From NCBI GenBank assembly GCA_963792205.1, contig CAWBVI010000004.1, forward strand, positions 372,001 to 436,000: DNA of 64,000 nt. Direction: 5' to 3'. Of this stretch, positions 9,182-16,676 are shown piece after piece. Origin of the DNA: DATDAH01 sp963792205 (GTDB taxonomy: Bacteria; Actinomycetota; Acidimicrobiia; Acidimicrobiales; DATDAH01). A program made the translations under genes and the position numbers. The notes under the pieces are model-generated. The model did not search any database, was not told the DNA's origin, and saw only the letters and a program-made list of their open reading frames with translations. The stretch's first letter is position 1; the number at the start of each line of letters is the position of its first letter.

Positions 9182-9232
9182 GGTCACCCACACCCCGGGG
9201 TCACTCCCACCACCCACTATCACCTATCCCAC

Positions 9233-9405
9233 CATGAGATGACCGTGGACTTCTTCCGGGTGGACCACTCCGTGGAGCCCAACGTCGGCACGGTCGTGGC
9301 CCCGCGTGGACATGTCGCCGAAGCTCCTCGGCCAGCTGATCGACGAGCTCACCGAGACGTGGGACACCTCGTCGAGTGCGGCGCCCGGGAGCTCATCGAT
9401 GGCCA
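9233..9405 (+). pseudogene. 3' remnant of a duplicated DUF3467 gene
   Basis: Nearly identical to 9896-10063 within the intact DUF3467 gene (MTVDFFRVDHSVEPNVG...), but it lacks a start and carries an extra base after GGTCGTGGCCC, which breaks the frame. It is joined at about 9400 to the fragment of the GAF-like gene on the opposite strand. Both parents share TCGAGGGCC at the junction point, suggesting microhomology-mediated fusion. Confidence 0.85.
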
Positions 9406-9757
9406 TGGTGTTGGCCAAGCCGTCCAGCAGGGCGCCGACCAGGTCGTCCCGGAGCTGGCGCACGGCCGACGCCGCGGGCACGTGGGTCGACTCGACCGCC
9501 CCGGGCTCCGGCGCCGGCGTGGCCTCGTCGTCGGCGGGCGCAGGTGGGTTCGGGCTGTCCGCCACTGCGCCCAGCACGGCCTCCGCCCCGCTGCGGCGGC
9601 GCCGGCGCTTGGGCGTGGGGGCCGGAGCATCCAGGTCGGCGAGGGTCGGGATGATGGCCGCCAAGCCCCGGCCCAGGCCGCTCGGCGATTCGACGTCGTC
9701 ACCGTCGACGGGCCCGGTCGGCGGGTCCTCGTCCCCCCCGGGCACGTCATCGGCCAC
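9400..9757 (-). pseudogene. 5' fragment of the duplicated GAF-like gene (4066-5088)
   Basis: Residues 1 to about 118 are nearly identical to the intact copy at 4735-5088, with E-to-D substitutions at two sites (MADDVPGG, ADLDAPAP). After LANTMA the sequence runs into the antisense of the DUF3467 remnant, so the protein is truncated and fused to nonsense. The shared promoter region with DUF3467 is retained at 9758-9798. The fragment has lost the whole C-terminal GAF-like region and is presumably non-functional. Confidence 0.85.
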
Positions 9758-9798
9758 CCGCCTACGGTACGGATCGGGGCTGGCGGAATGGGGGATCC

Positions 9799-10095
9799 AT
9801 GGCCGAGGAACCGGATGACGAGCTGATGGTCGTGGTGCCCGCCGCCCACCAGGCCGGCGTCTGGGCCAACGACGCCGTCGTCCACGCCGGCGACCACGAG
9901 ATGACCGTGGACTTCTTCCGGGTGGACCACTCCGTGGAGCCCAACGTCGGCACGGTCGTGGCCCGCGTGGCCATGTCGCCGAAGCTCCTCGGCCAGCTGA
10001 TCGACGAGCTGACCGAGGCGTGGGACACCTACGCCGAGAGCGTCGCCCGGGAGCTCATCGAGGGCCCGGTGACCGAGCCGCCGGAGATTGAGTAG
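9799..10095 (+). CDS. DUF3467 family protein
   Basis: 98 residues. The conserved DUF3467 core is VDFFRVDHSVEPNVGTVVAR followed by MSPKLLGQLIDELTEAWDTY. Members are small cytoplasmic proteins of unknown function, probably oligomeric. This is the intact copy: an older tandem duplicate was split by the 4.1-kb island. In the ancestral order it was divergently paired with the GAF-like gene, which suggests the two may act together. Confidence 0.8.
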   Translation: MAEEPDDELMVVVPAAHQAGVWANDAVVHAGDHEMTVDFFRVDHSVEPNVGTVVARVAMSPKLLGQLIDELTEAWDTYAESVARELIEGPVTEPPEIE

Positions 10096-10141
10096 CGCCT
10101 ACTCACGTCGGGACCGCGGTCCCGTCCTAGGTTCGACACCC

Positions 10142-11248
10142 ATGGAGCGACCTGACCTCTTCGCCCGGCGCAACCGCCTGCGCATCCTCGGCCTACTGGT
10201 CCTGGCCACCGTCGTGTACTGGATGGCGGTCTGTGCCGCGGCAGTGGCGACCGCGCTGGTCGGCTTGGCCTGGCTCTTCAGCGAGGCGGGCCTGCCCGGC
10301 AGCTTCGAGCTCCTGAAGTGGGTGGGCTTCTTCTGCCTCGGGGTCATCGCCCTGTCGATCGTGATCGGCAGCTTCCTCTCGCTCTTCCGCCTGCCGACCC
10401 TGCGGCGCAAGCTGGAGGCCCAGGTCCTGCGGGAGACCGGGGCCCACCTGGCGAACCCCGACGAGTACCCCGAGGTCCGCAACCTCCTCGAAGGGCTGGC
10501 CCTCTCCGCCGGCGTCCCCATCCCCCGGTTCGCCGTGATCCAGGACCGCGCCCCCAACTCCTTCGGTGTGGGGACCCGGCCCAAGAAGACGATCATCGGC
10601 ATCACCACCGGCCTCGTCGAGCGGCTGAACCGCGACGAGCTCGAGGCGGCCCTCTCCTATGAGGTCAGCCGGATCGGCAGCTGGGACATCGCCCTCTCGA
10701 GCTGGGCCGTGGCCCTCACCTCCGGGGCGATCAGTGCCGCCGAAGCCGACGACCTGAAGGCCATCGTCGGCTGGATCCCCGCCCGCATGGCCGAGTGGCT
10801 GCAGGCGTGGGCCCTGCGCGACCAGGGTGAAGACCGGGACCGGATCGCCATCCAGTTCACCCGCCATCCCGAGGCCCTGATCACCGCCCTCGAGGAGATC
10901 GACGCCGACCAGACCGAGGTCACCCGGGTCAGCCGGGCCACCGCGCCGCTGTGGATCGAGGTCCCGGCCGGGGTGTACGGCGGAGCCCTGTCGACGCGGT
11001 CGAAGCGCCTGGGCACGTCGCTCCTGCTCCAGGAGCGCATTGGTCGCCTGACCCACCTGGCCGGGCTCCCGCCCCGCCCCCCGGTGGTGAAGCAGGCCCC
11101 GCCGCCCGTCACGCCGCCGGTCGCCACCCTGCCGCCGCCGCCCGGGGCCCCGCCGCCCGTCACGCCGCCGGTCGCCACCCTGCCGCCGCCGCCCGGGGCC
11201 CCGCCGCCGCCCACCCCGTCACAGGACGGCGGCTTCCGGGTCAGCTGA
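10142..11248 (+). CDS. HtpX-like (M48) membrane protein lacking the HExxH zinc motif
   Basis: 368 residues with two N-terminal membrane helices (LRILGLLVLATVVYWMAV and WVGFFCLGVIALSIVIGSFL), then an M48/HtpX-like core: PRFAVIQDRAPNSFGVGTRP and IIGITTGLVERLNRDELEAA. Where HtpX has AHExxH this protein reads SYEVSR, so both zinc-binding histidines are gone (H to Y, H to R). It is most likely an inactive protease-fold scaffold or regulator in the membrane. The C-terminus is Pro-rich, with a perfect 17-residue duplication. ATG 10142 is chosen because TAGGTT lies 8 nt upstream; the TTG at 10088 would overlap the preceding gene. Confidence 0.75.
   Translation: MERPDLFARRNRLRILGLLVLATVVYWMAVCAAAVATALVGLAWLFSEAGLPGSFELLKWVGFFCLGVIALSIVIGSFLSLFRLPTLRRKLEAQVLRETGAHLANPDEYPEVRNLLEGLALSAGVPIPRFAVIQDRAPNSFGVGTRPKKTIIGITTGLVERLNRDELEAALSYEVSRIGSWDIALSSWAVALTSGAISAAEADDLKAIVGWIPARMAEWLQAWALRDQGEDRDRIAIQFTRHPEALITALEEIDADQTEVTRVSRATAPLWIEVPAGVYGGALSTRSKRLGTSLLLQERIGRLTHLAGLPPRPPVVKQAPPPVTPPVATLPPPPGAPPPVTPPVATLPPPPGAPPPPTPSQDGGFRVS
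11099..11200 (+). repeat. Two perfect 51-bp tandem repeats
   Basis: Encodes PPPVTPPVATLPPPPGA twice within the C-terminal tail of the HtpX-like protein. The copies are identical at the DNA level, which indicates a recent duplication. Confidence 0.85.
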
Positions 11249-11828
11249 CCTTCCGCCCCAGCGCGGCGGCCGCGTTCGTGGGGCGCAGGGGGAGCACCTC
11301 CACGCGCAGGTCGACGAAGCCGGCCCGCCGGAGCCGGCCCACGTTCTCCTCGGCGATGCGGTGGGCGTCGTCGTCGGACGCGCCCTTGTGCCGGGGCTGC
11401 ACGGCGAGCGCCACCCGGCCGCCCGGTGCCAGTCGCTCGGCGACGGCCCGCAACGATCGGTCCACGTCGGCCCAGAACATCACGGTGTTCACCGCGAAGG
11501 CGGCGTCGAAGGGCCCGGGCGGGAGGTCCGCCGCGCTGCCTGGACGGATGTCGACCTGCCCGTCGGCGGCGGCGTTGCGCCGGCTCGCCATGGCGCGCAT
11601 GACGTCGGAGGGGTCGACGGCGACGACCCTGGCCCCGGCGTCGACGGCGCGGGCTATGGCCACCCCCGGACCACAGCCGATCTCCAGCACGGTCTCGCCC
11701 GGCTCGAGCTCGAGCAGGTCGACGACCCAGCGGTTGCGGCTGACATTGGATCGGCGCGTGCCCATGATCCATCCGGCGAGGCGGCCGCCGGCACCGTGGG
11801 GAAGGGCGAACTGGTTCCTGAAGCTCAT
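11241..11828 (-). CDS. SAM-dependent class I methyltransferase
   Basis: 195 residues. Motif I is VLEIGCGPG, the acidic motif II ends VVAVDPSD, post-I is DIRPGSAADLP, and motif III is LAPGGRVALAV. This is the usual cytoplasmic UbiE/Methyltransf_11 fold. The substrate is unknown. ATG 11828 is chosen over the GTG six bases upstream. It overlaps the end of the HtpX-like gene on the other strand by 8 bp and is divergent from the MerR regulator, with a palindromic operator between them, so it is probably that regulator's target. Confidence 0.82.
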   Translation of the reverse strand: MSFRNQFALPHGAGGRLAGWIMGTRRSNVSRNRWVVDLLELEPGETVLEIGCGPGVAIARAVDAGARVVAVDPSDVMRAMASRRNAAADGQVDIRPGSAADLPPGPFDAAFAVNTVMFWADVDRSLRAVAERLAPGGRVALAVQPRHKGASDDDAHRIAEENVGRLRRAGFVDLRVEVLPLRPTNAAAALGRKVS

Positions 11829-11843
11829 GGCCACGACCAGACC

Positions 11844-11863
11844 ACTTCAAGTACACTTGAAGT
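11844..11863. promoter_or_regulatory. MerR-type operator between methyltransferase and merR genes
   Basis: Perfect palindrome ACTTCAAGT-AC-ACTTGAAGT, the CTTCAAGT..ACTTGAAG form typical of MerR-family sites. It lies 15 bp from the methyltransferase start and 4 bp from the regulator start, so it can control both. Confidence 0.75.
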
Positions 11864-11866
11864 CAA

Positions 11867-12307
11867 GTGCCGGAGCTGCTGACGATCGGCGAGGTGGCGG
11901 AGGAGGCCGGCGTGCGCACCTCGGCCCTGCGCTACTACGACGAGCTCGGGCTGCTCCCTCCTGCCACCCGGGTGTCGGGCCAGCGCCGCTACACGGCCGA
12001 CGCGGTCGCCCGCATCGGCGTCATCCTGCTGCTGACCGATGTCGGGTTCTCGCTGGCCGAAGTGGGCACGCTCCTGGCCAGTCGGGCCGAGTCACCGACC
12101 GCCTGGCGGGCCCTGGCCGAAGCCAAAGCCGAGGAGCTGCGCCGGGCCGCGGCCCGAGCCGAGCTCGCCCGCACCGCCATCGAGCACGCCCTGCACTGCC
12201 CGGAGGACGACATCGCGGCCTGCCCCCGCTTCTGGTCCCTCGTCGGCGACCGCCTCGCGGGGGAGCCGCTGGCCGAGCCCGCACGTCCTACGGGTGCTGG
12301 GAGCTGA
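11867..12307 (+). CDS. MerR family transcriptional regulator
   Basis: 146 residues. The N-terminal winged helix is LTIGEVAEEAGVRTSALRYY followed by ELGLLPPATRVSGQRRY, and a helical dimerisation region follows. A single pair of Cys residues near the C-terminus (HCPEDDIAACPRFW) recalls SoxR- or metal-type sensors, but the spacing CPEDDIAACP does not match a known cluster-binding site. The GTG start directly follows the palindromic operator, implying autoregulation. The 3' end overlaps ipdF by 20 bp in convergent orientation. Confidence 0.85.
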   Translation: MPELLTIGEVAEEAGVRTSALRYYDELGLLPPATRVSGQRRYTADAVARIGVILLLTDVGFSLAEVGTLLASRAESPTAWRALAEAKAEELRRAAARAELARTAIEHALHCPEDDIAACPRFWSLVGDRLAGEPLAEPARPTGAGS

Positions 12308-13070
12308 CAGCCACGACCTCGCCGGTCAGGTAGGTCGAGTAGTCGCTGGCCAGGAAGACGATGACGTTGGCCACCTCCCACGGTGTGGCGCCGCGGCCGA
12401 AGGCCTCCTTGGCCTCCAGCTCCTCGAGCAGCCCCTCGTCCATGACCTTCGTGAGGAACGGATGGGTGGCCAGGCTGGGGGCGACGGCGTTGACCCGCAC
12501 CCCGACCTCGGCGGCCTCGATGGCGGCACAGCGGGTCAGCGCCATGACCCCGGCCTTCGCGGCCGCGTAGTGGGCCTGACCCCGCTGGGCCCGCCACCCG
12601 AGGACCGAGGCGTTGTTCACGATCACGCCCTTGCCCCGCGGCAGCATGTGGCGCAGGGCGGCGCGGGTGGCCCTGAAGGTGCCGTTGAGGGTGACGTCGA
12701 GGACCACGTCCCACTGCTCGTCGGTCATGTCGACGAGGTCGACGGTGCCACCCAGGCCGGCGTTGTTGACCAGCACGTCGACGCCGTCGAGGGCTTCGAC
12801 CGCCCCGTCGACCAGCGACTGCACCTGGGCGTCGTCGGTGACGTCGCAGACGATGGCGTGGGGCTCGGCCCCGACCGCTTCGGCGATGGCGTCGGCGGCC
12901 TCGCCGAGGCGGCGCTCGTGGTGGTCCGAGATGACCAGGCGGGCCCCCTCCTCGGCACAGCGCTTGGCCGTGGCGAAGCCGATGCCGGTGCCGGCCGCGG
13001 CGGTGACGACCACGCCCTTGCCCTGCAACAGGTTGTGGCCCTCGGGGTACGGCGGGATCTCTCTGCTCAT
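12288..13070 (-). CDS. ipdF: IpdF-like SDR of steroid C/D-ring catabolism
   Basis: 260 residues that closely follow mycobacterial Rv3559c (IpdF) from memory of that sequence: VVVTAAAGTGIG, ISDHHERRLGE, NNASVLGWRAQ, HYAAAKAGVMALTRC and the C-terminal LTGEV...VSSQHP. IpdF oxidises the hydroxyl of the 5-hydroxy-indanone propionyl-CoA intermediate left after steroid A/B-ring removal. The catalytic Ser-Tyr-Lys is present as NNAS and YAAAK. It overlaps fadE30 by ATGA, so it is translated after it; the same order is found in M. tuberculosis. No KstR2-type site is visible upstream. Confidence 0.85.
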   Translation of the reverse strand: MSREIPPYPEGHNLLQGKGVVVTAAAGTGIGFATAKRCAEEGARLVISDHHERRLGEAADAIAEAVGAEPHAIVCDVTDDAQVQSLVDGAVEALDGVDVLVNNAGLGGTVDLVDMTDEQWDVVLDVTLNGTFRATRAALRHMLPRGKGVIVNNASVLGWRAQRGQAHYAAAKAGVMALTRCAAIEAAEVGVRVNAVAPSLATHPFLTKVMDEGLLEELEAKEAFGRGATPWEVANVIVFLASDYSTYLTGEVVAVSSQHP

Positions 13071-14260
13071 GCTCGCGGCTCCCGGGGAAGGCCCAGCACC
13101 TGTTCGCCGAGCACGTTGCGTTGGATCTGGTTCGAACCGCCGTAGAGGGTGTCGGCCCGGCTGAACAGGAACAACGACTGCAGCTCCGACAGCGCGTAGG
13201 CCTCACCGCCCGGCATGGCCCGGTCGGGGTCGAGCACGAGGGCGTCGGCCCCGAGCACGTCCATGGCCAGCTCGCCGAGACCCCGGTGGAACGTGGCCCA
13301 GTAGAGCTTGTTGATCGACGTCTCCGGACCGGGCTCGCCCGAGATCGTGCGCAGGGCGGTCAGCCGCATGAGCTCGAGGCCGATCCACGCGTCGGCGAGC
13401 CGGGCGCGCATGCCGGGCTCGTCGGCCTTGCCGTTGCGACGGGCCGCGTCGAGGATCAGGTCGAACTCCTGGGCGAAGCCCATCTGCTGGCCCAGGGTGA
13501 GGACCCCGCGCTCGAAGCCGAGGGTGCCCATGGCCACCCGCCAGCCGCCGTTGACCTCGCCGACGACGAGATCGGCCGGCGTGCGGGCCCCGTCGAGGAA
13601 GACCTCGTTGAACTCGCTGGTGCCGGTCAGCTGGACGATCGGGCGCAGCTCGATGCCCGGCTGGTCCATCGGGCAGAGCAGGTAGGAGATCCCGCGGTGC
13701 TTGGGCTCGGCCGCCGGGTCGGTGCGGCACACCACGAACATCCACTGCGCCCAGTCGGCCAGCGAGGTCCACACCTTCTGTCCCGAGATGACCCACTCGT
13801 CCCCGTCGAGCTCGGCTCGGGTCGAGACGTTGGCCAGGTCGGAGCCTGCATTCGGCTCGGAGTAGCCCTGGCACCAGAGGGTCTCACCCGAGACGATGCC
13901 GGGGAGGAAGCGGGCCTTCTGCGCGTCGGTGCCGAAGGCGATGAGGGTGGGGCCGAGCAGCCCCTCGCCCACGATGCCGACCCGGCCGGGGGCCCGGGCC
14001 CGGGCGTACTCCTGGTGCCAGATGACCTGCTGGGTGACCGGCAGGCCCTTGCCGCCGTGCTCCTTCGGCCACCCGACGACGCTCCAGCCCTCACGCCCCA
14101 AGAGCCGCTCCCAGGCCAGGCGTCCCTCGAAGTCCTGGTGCTCCTTGCCGGGACCGCCGAGGCCGCGGACGGCGGCGAAGTCCTCCGCGAGGTGGGTCTC
14201 GAGGAAGTCCCGGGCCTCGGCCCGGAAAGCCTCGTCCTCGTCGCTGAACCGGAGGTCCAC
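13067..14260 (-). CDS. fadE30: FadE30-like acyl-CoA dehydrogenase (steroid C/D ring)
   Basis: 397 residues, normal family length. Long identities with Rv3560c are recognised: RGLGGPGKEH, WCQGYSEPNAGSDLANVST, GQKVWTSLADWAQW, RPIVQLTGTSEFNEVF and VAMGTLGFERGV. FAD-dependent dehydrogenation of the HIP-CoA type intermediate precedes the IpdF step. The C-terminal YGGSNQIQRN and LGLPRE segments are intact. Start GTG 14260 has GAGGGG just upstream. First gene of a two-gene operon with ipdF; divergent from the alcohol dehydrogenase with only 44 bp between. Confidence 0.87.
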   Translation of the reverse strand: MDLRFSDEDEAFRAEARDFLETHLAEDFAAVRGLGGPGKEHQDFEGRLAWERLLGREGWSVVGWPKEHGGKGLPVTQQVIWHQEYARARAPGRVGIVGEGLLGPTLIAFGTDAQKARFLPGIVSGETLWCQGYSEPNAGSDLANVSTRAELDGDEWVISGQKVWTSLADWAQWMFVVCRTDPAAEPKHRGISYLLCPMDQPGIELRPIVQLTGTSEFNEVFLDGARTPADLVVGEVNGGWRVAMGTLGFERGVLTLGQQMGFAQEFDLILDAARRNGKADEPGMRARLADAWIGLELMRLTALRTISGEPGPETSINKLYWATFHRGLGELAMDVLGADALVLDPDRAMPGGEAYALSELQSLFLFSRADTLYGGSNQIQRNVLGEQVLGLPREPRA

Positions 14261-14304
14261 GACCCCTCATTACCATCGCCGCCGGTGCCTGGACCTATTC
14301 AGCC

Positions 14305-15237
14305 ATGAGGGGCGTGCGGAACACCGAGGACGGGATCCGGGTGCTGGACCTGCCGGACCCGGAGGTCGCCGGCGACGACGTCCGGGTGCGGGTGGCCGCC
14401 TGCGGGATCTGCGGGTCCGACCTGCACCTGCTCGGGTGGGGCCCGCTTCCGTTCACCCTCGGCCACGAGATCGCGGGCTGGCTGGACGACGGCACACCCG
14501 TCGCCGTCGAGCCGGTGCGGCGCTGCGGGACCTGCGAGCGCTGTCTCGGCGGCGACACCCACCTCTGCCGGCAGGGCCAGGCGATCGGCACCGGAGTCGA
14601 CGGCGGCATGGCCGACGAGCTCGTCGTGGGTCCGGAGTGCGTGGTGCCGCTGCCGGACGGCCTGTCGGTGCAGGACGCGGGGCTGGTCGAACCGGTGGCC
14701 TGTGCCATCCACGCCCTCAACCGTGCGGGGGTCGAGGCGGGCCAGCGGGTCGGCGTGATCGGCGGGGGAACGCTGGGGGTGGCCGCGGTGGCCGCCGCCG
14801 TCCACCGGGGCTGCGAGGTCGGGACGATGACCCGCCACCCGCACCAGACCGCCGCCGTCGAAGCACTCGGCGGCCGTCCCGCGGAGGGCCGTTACGACGT
14901 CGTCATCGAGGCCGCGGGAACGTCCTCCGCCTTCGCCGAGGCGACCAAGCTGGTTCGGGTCCGGGGCACCATTGCCGTCCTCGGCACGTACTGGGACGAA
15001 CTGGCGGTCGCCGCCATGCCGCTCACCCTGAAGGAGCTCGACATCGTGGGCTGCTTCGCCTACGGCCACCACGGCGGCGATCGCGAGGTCGAGGACGCCG
15101 CCGCATTGCTGGCCGCGGTGCCCGACCTCGCCCCGACGATGATCACCCACCGCTTCGCCCTCGACGACGCCGCCGAGGCGTTCCGGGTCGCCGCCGATCG
15201 GAGCGCCGGCGCCATCAAGGTGGTGCTGGAGCCCTGA
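14305..15237 (+). CDS. Zinc-dependent medium-chain alcohol dehydrogenase
   Basis: 310 residues, short for the MDR family. Catalytic zinc ligands lie in ACGICGSDLH and GHEIAG, and the structural zinc site is the four-Cys cluster CGTCERCLGGDTHLC. The NAD-binding motif is VIGGGTLGVAA. It should oxidise a secondary alcohol or polyol; the threonine/sorbitol dehydrogenase-like pattern does not fix the substrate. It is divergent from fadE30 and convergent with the carboxylase gene (3-bp gap), and could serve the steroid or polyol side branch. Confidence 0.83.
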   Translation: MRGVRNTEDGIRVLDLPDPEVAGDDVRVRVAACGICGSDLHLLGWGPLPFTLGHEIAGWLDDGTPVAVEPVRRCGTCERCLGGDTHLCRQGQAIGTGVDGGMADELVVGPECVVPLPDGLSVQDAGLVEPVACAIHALNRAGVEAGQRVGVIGGGTLGVAAVAAAVHRGCEVGTMTRHPHQTAAVEALGGRPAEGRYDVVIEAAGTSSAFAEATKLVRVRGTIAVLGTYWDELAVAAMPLTLKELDIVGCFAYGHHGGDREVEDAAALLAAVPDLAPTMITHRFALDDAAEAFRVAADRSAGAIKVVLEP

Positions 15238-15240
15238 GCC

Positions 15241-16608
15241 TCATAGCGGGAGGTTGTCGTGGCGGCGGGGGGCGAGCTTCTCGCGCTTGGTGCTCAGGAC
15301 CTCGAGGGCGGCGGCGAGCTCGCGCCGGGTGTCGGCGGGGTCGATGACGGCGTCGACGTAGCCGCGGTCGGCCGCGATCCACGGGTTGAGGTACTCCTCC
15401 TCGTAGGCCTCGATGAGGGCGGCGCGCTCGGCCTCGTCGGCGCCGCGGTGGAGGATGCCGACGGCCCCGCTGGCGCCCATCACCGCGATCTCGGCGGTCG
15501 GCCAGGCCAGGTGCAGGTCGCAGCCCATGGTCTTCGAGTCCATGACGATGAAGGCCCCGCCGTAGGACTTGCGCAGGGTGAGGCCGACTCGCGGAACGGT
15601 GGCCCGGGCGTAGGCGAACGCCAGTTGCGCGCCGTGGCGGATCATCCCCCGCCACTCCATGTCCTTGCCGGGATAGAAGCCCGAGGTGTCGACGAGGGTG
15701 ACCAGCGGCAGGTTGAAGGCATCGCAGAACGAGACGAACCGGGCCCCCTTGTGCGAGCAGGCGATGTCGAGCGTGCCCGCCATCTGCGAAGGCTGGTTGG
15801 CGACGATGCCGACGGGCCGGCCGTCGATCGTGGCGAACGCCGTCACCAGGTTCGGCGCCCACTGCTCCCGCAGCTCGAGCAGTTCGCCCTCGTCGACGAT
15901 CGCCCGGATCACGTCCCGCACGTCGTAGCTGGCGTTGGACTCGGCGGGGATCAGATCGCCGGCCTCCGGGGTCGGCCGGTCCACCGGGTCGCCGCAGTCC
16001 CAGCGGGGCGGCTCCTCGTCGAGGCTCGCCGGGAGGTAGGCCAGGAGGTCGGCGAGGGCGACATCGACCTCGTCATCGGTGGCCACGACGCGTGAGGCCA
16101 CGCCGGTCGACCGCTGGTGCGGGCCGGAGCCGCCCAGTTCGGTCGAGGACACGACCGCCCCGGTCATCTGCCGGACCATCCGCGGTCCCGACACGTAGGC
16201 GTAGGCGGACGTCGTCATCACGACGTGGTCGGCCAGGCCGAGGAGCAGGGCCGGACCGGACACGGCCGGCCCGACGAGGCCGGCCAGCACGGGCACGATC
16301 CCCGAGCAGGCCACGACCTCCTTGGCCGCCCGCCCCCAGCCGAGCAGGGCGTCGACCCCTTCGACGACGTCGGCCCCGCTCGAGGCGAGCACCATCACCA
16401 GTGGGATACCGGTCTGTCGGGCCGTGGCCGCGGCAAGGGCGATGGTGTCGCCGTCGACCGCCGCCAACGCCCCGGCGTGCCGGTCACTCACGGAGAGCAC
16501 CCGCACCACCGGCCGGCCGTAGCGGTCGTCGACGGTGGCCGTGACCGTCCCGTCCACCGCAGCGCGGAGGGCGACAGCTGCGGGCATCGCCCCTTCGACC
16601 GAGGTCAT
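15241..16608 (-). CDS. Acyl-CoA carboxylase carboxyltransferase (beta) subunit
   Basis: 455 residues with both crotonase-fold halves. The C-terminal half is clearest: MAGTLDIACSHKGARF, VDTSGFYPGKDME and KSYGGAFIVMDSK give the carboxybiotin and acyl-CoA oxyanion regions. The N-terminal half is more divergent (GIPLVMVLASSGADVVEG). It transfers CO2 from biotin carrier protein to an acyl-CoA such as propionyl-CoA. The biotin carboxylase/carrier subunit is not in the window. ATG 16608 is the first in-frame start after the hairpin at 16623-16675. Confidence 0.82.
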   Translation of the reverse strand: MTSVEGAMPAAVALRAAVDGTVTATVDDRYGRPVVRVLSVSDRHAGALAAVDGDTIALAAATARQTGIPLVMVLASSGADVVEGVDALLGWGRAAKEVVACSGIVPVLAGLVGPAVSGPALLLGLADHVVMTTSAYAYVSGPRMVRQMTGAVVSSTELGGSGPHQRSTGVASRVVATDDEVDVALADLLAYLPASLDEEPPRWDCGDPVDRPTPEAGDLIPAESNASYDVRDVIRAIVDEGELLELREQWAPNLVTAFATIDGRPVGIVANQPSQMAGTLDIACSHKGARFVSFCDAFNLPLVTLVDTSGFYPGKDMEWRGMIRHGAQLAFAYARATVPRVGLTLRKSYGGAFIVMDSKTMGCDLHLAWPTAEIAVMGASGAVGILHRGADEAERAALIEAYEEEYLNPWIAADRGYVDAVIDPADTRRELAAALEVLSTKREKLAPRRHDNLPL

Positions 16609-16622
16609 CCCCCCGTTGTTAC

Positions 16623-16675
16623 CCGTTCTGGCGACTGAGGTTTGTGGATGCCACAAGTACGAGTCGCCAGAACGG
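16623..16675. repeat. GTTCTGG-family hairpin, locus 1
   Basis: 14-bp inverted repeat CCGTTCTGGCGACT / AGTCGCCAGAACGG separated by 25 nt, which themselves hold the smaller stem TTGTGG/CCACAA. It begins directly after the stop codon of the MarR-GNAT gene, a terminator-like position, but there is no T-run. Confidence 0.8.
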
Positions 16676-16676
16676 T

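Larger units (their letters stand above)
5146..9232. mobile_element. Inserted island carrying a STAND-TPR gene (no recombinase seen)
   Basis: To the left, homology with the X/DUF3467 intergenic region and the DUF3467 start codon runs to about 5145. To the right, homology with the middle of the DUF3467 gene resumes at about 9233. The intervening 4.1 kb therefore interrupts a duplicated DUF3467 copy. The first 0.5 kb is less GC-rich than the neighbourhood. No integrase, transposase, terminal repeat or target duplication is visible, so the mechanism is unknown. The only convincing gene inside is the NTPase-TPR gene. Confidence 0.6.

Noticed and set aside
11844..11863. KstR2 operator
   Set aside because: CAAG and CTTG are separated by 4 rather than 2 bases, and the site lies between MerR and its target, so a MerR operator fits better.
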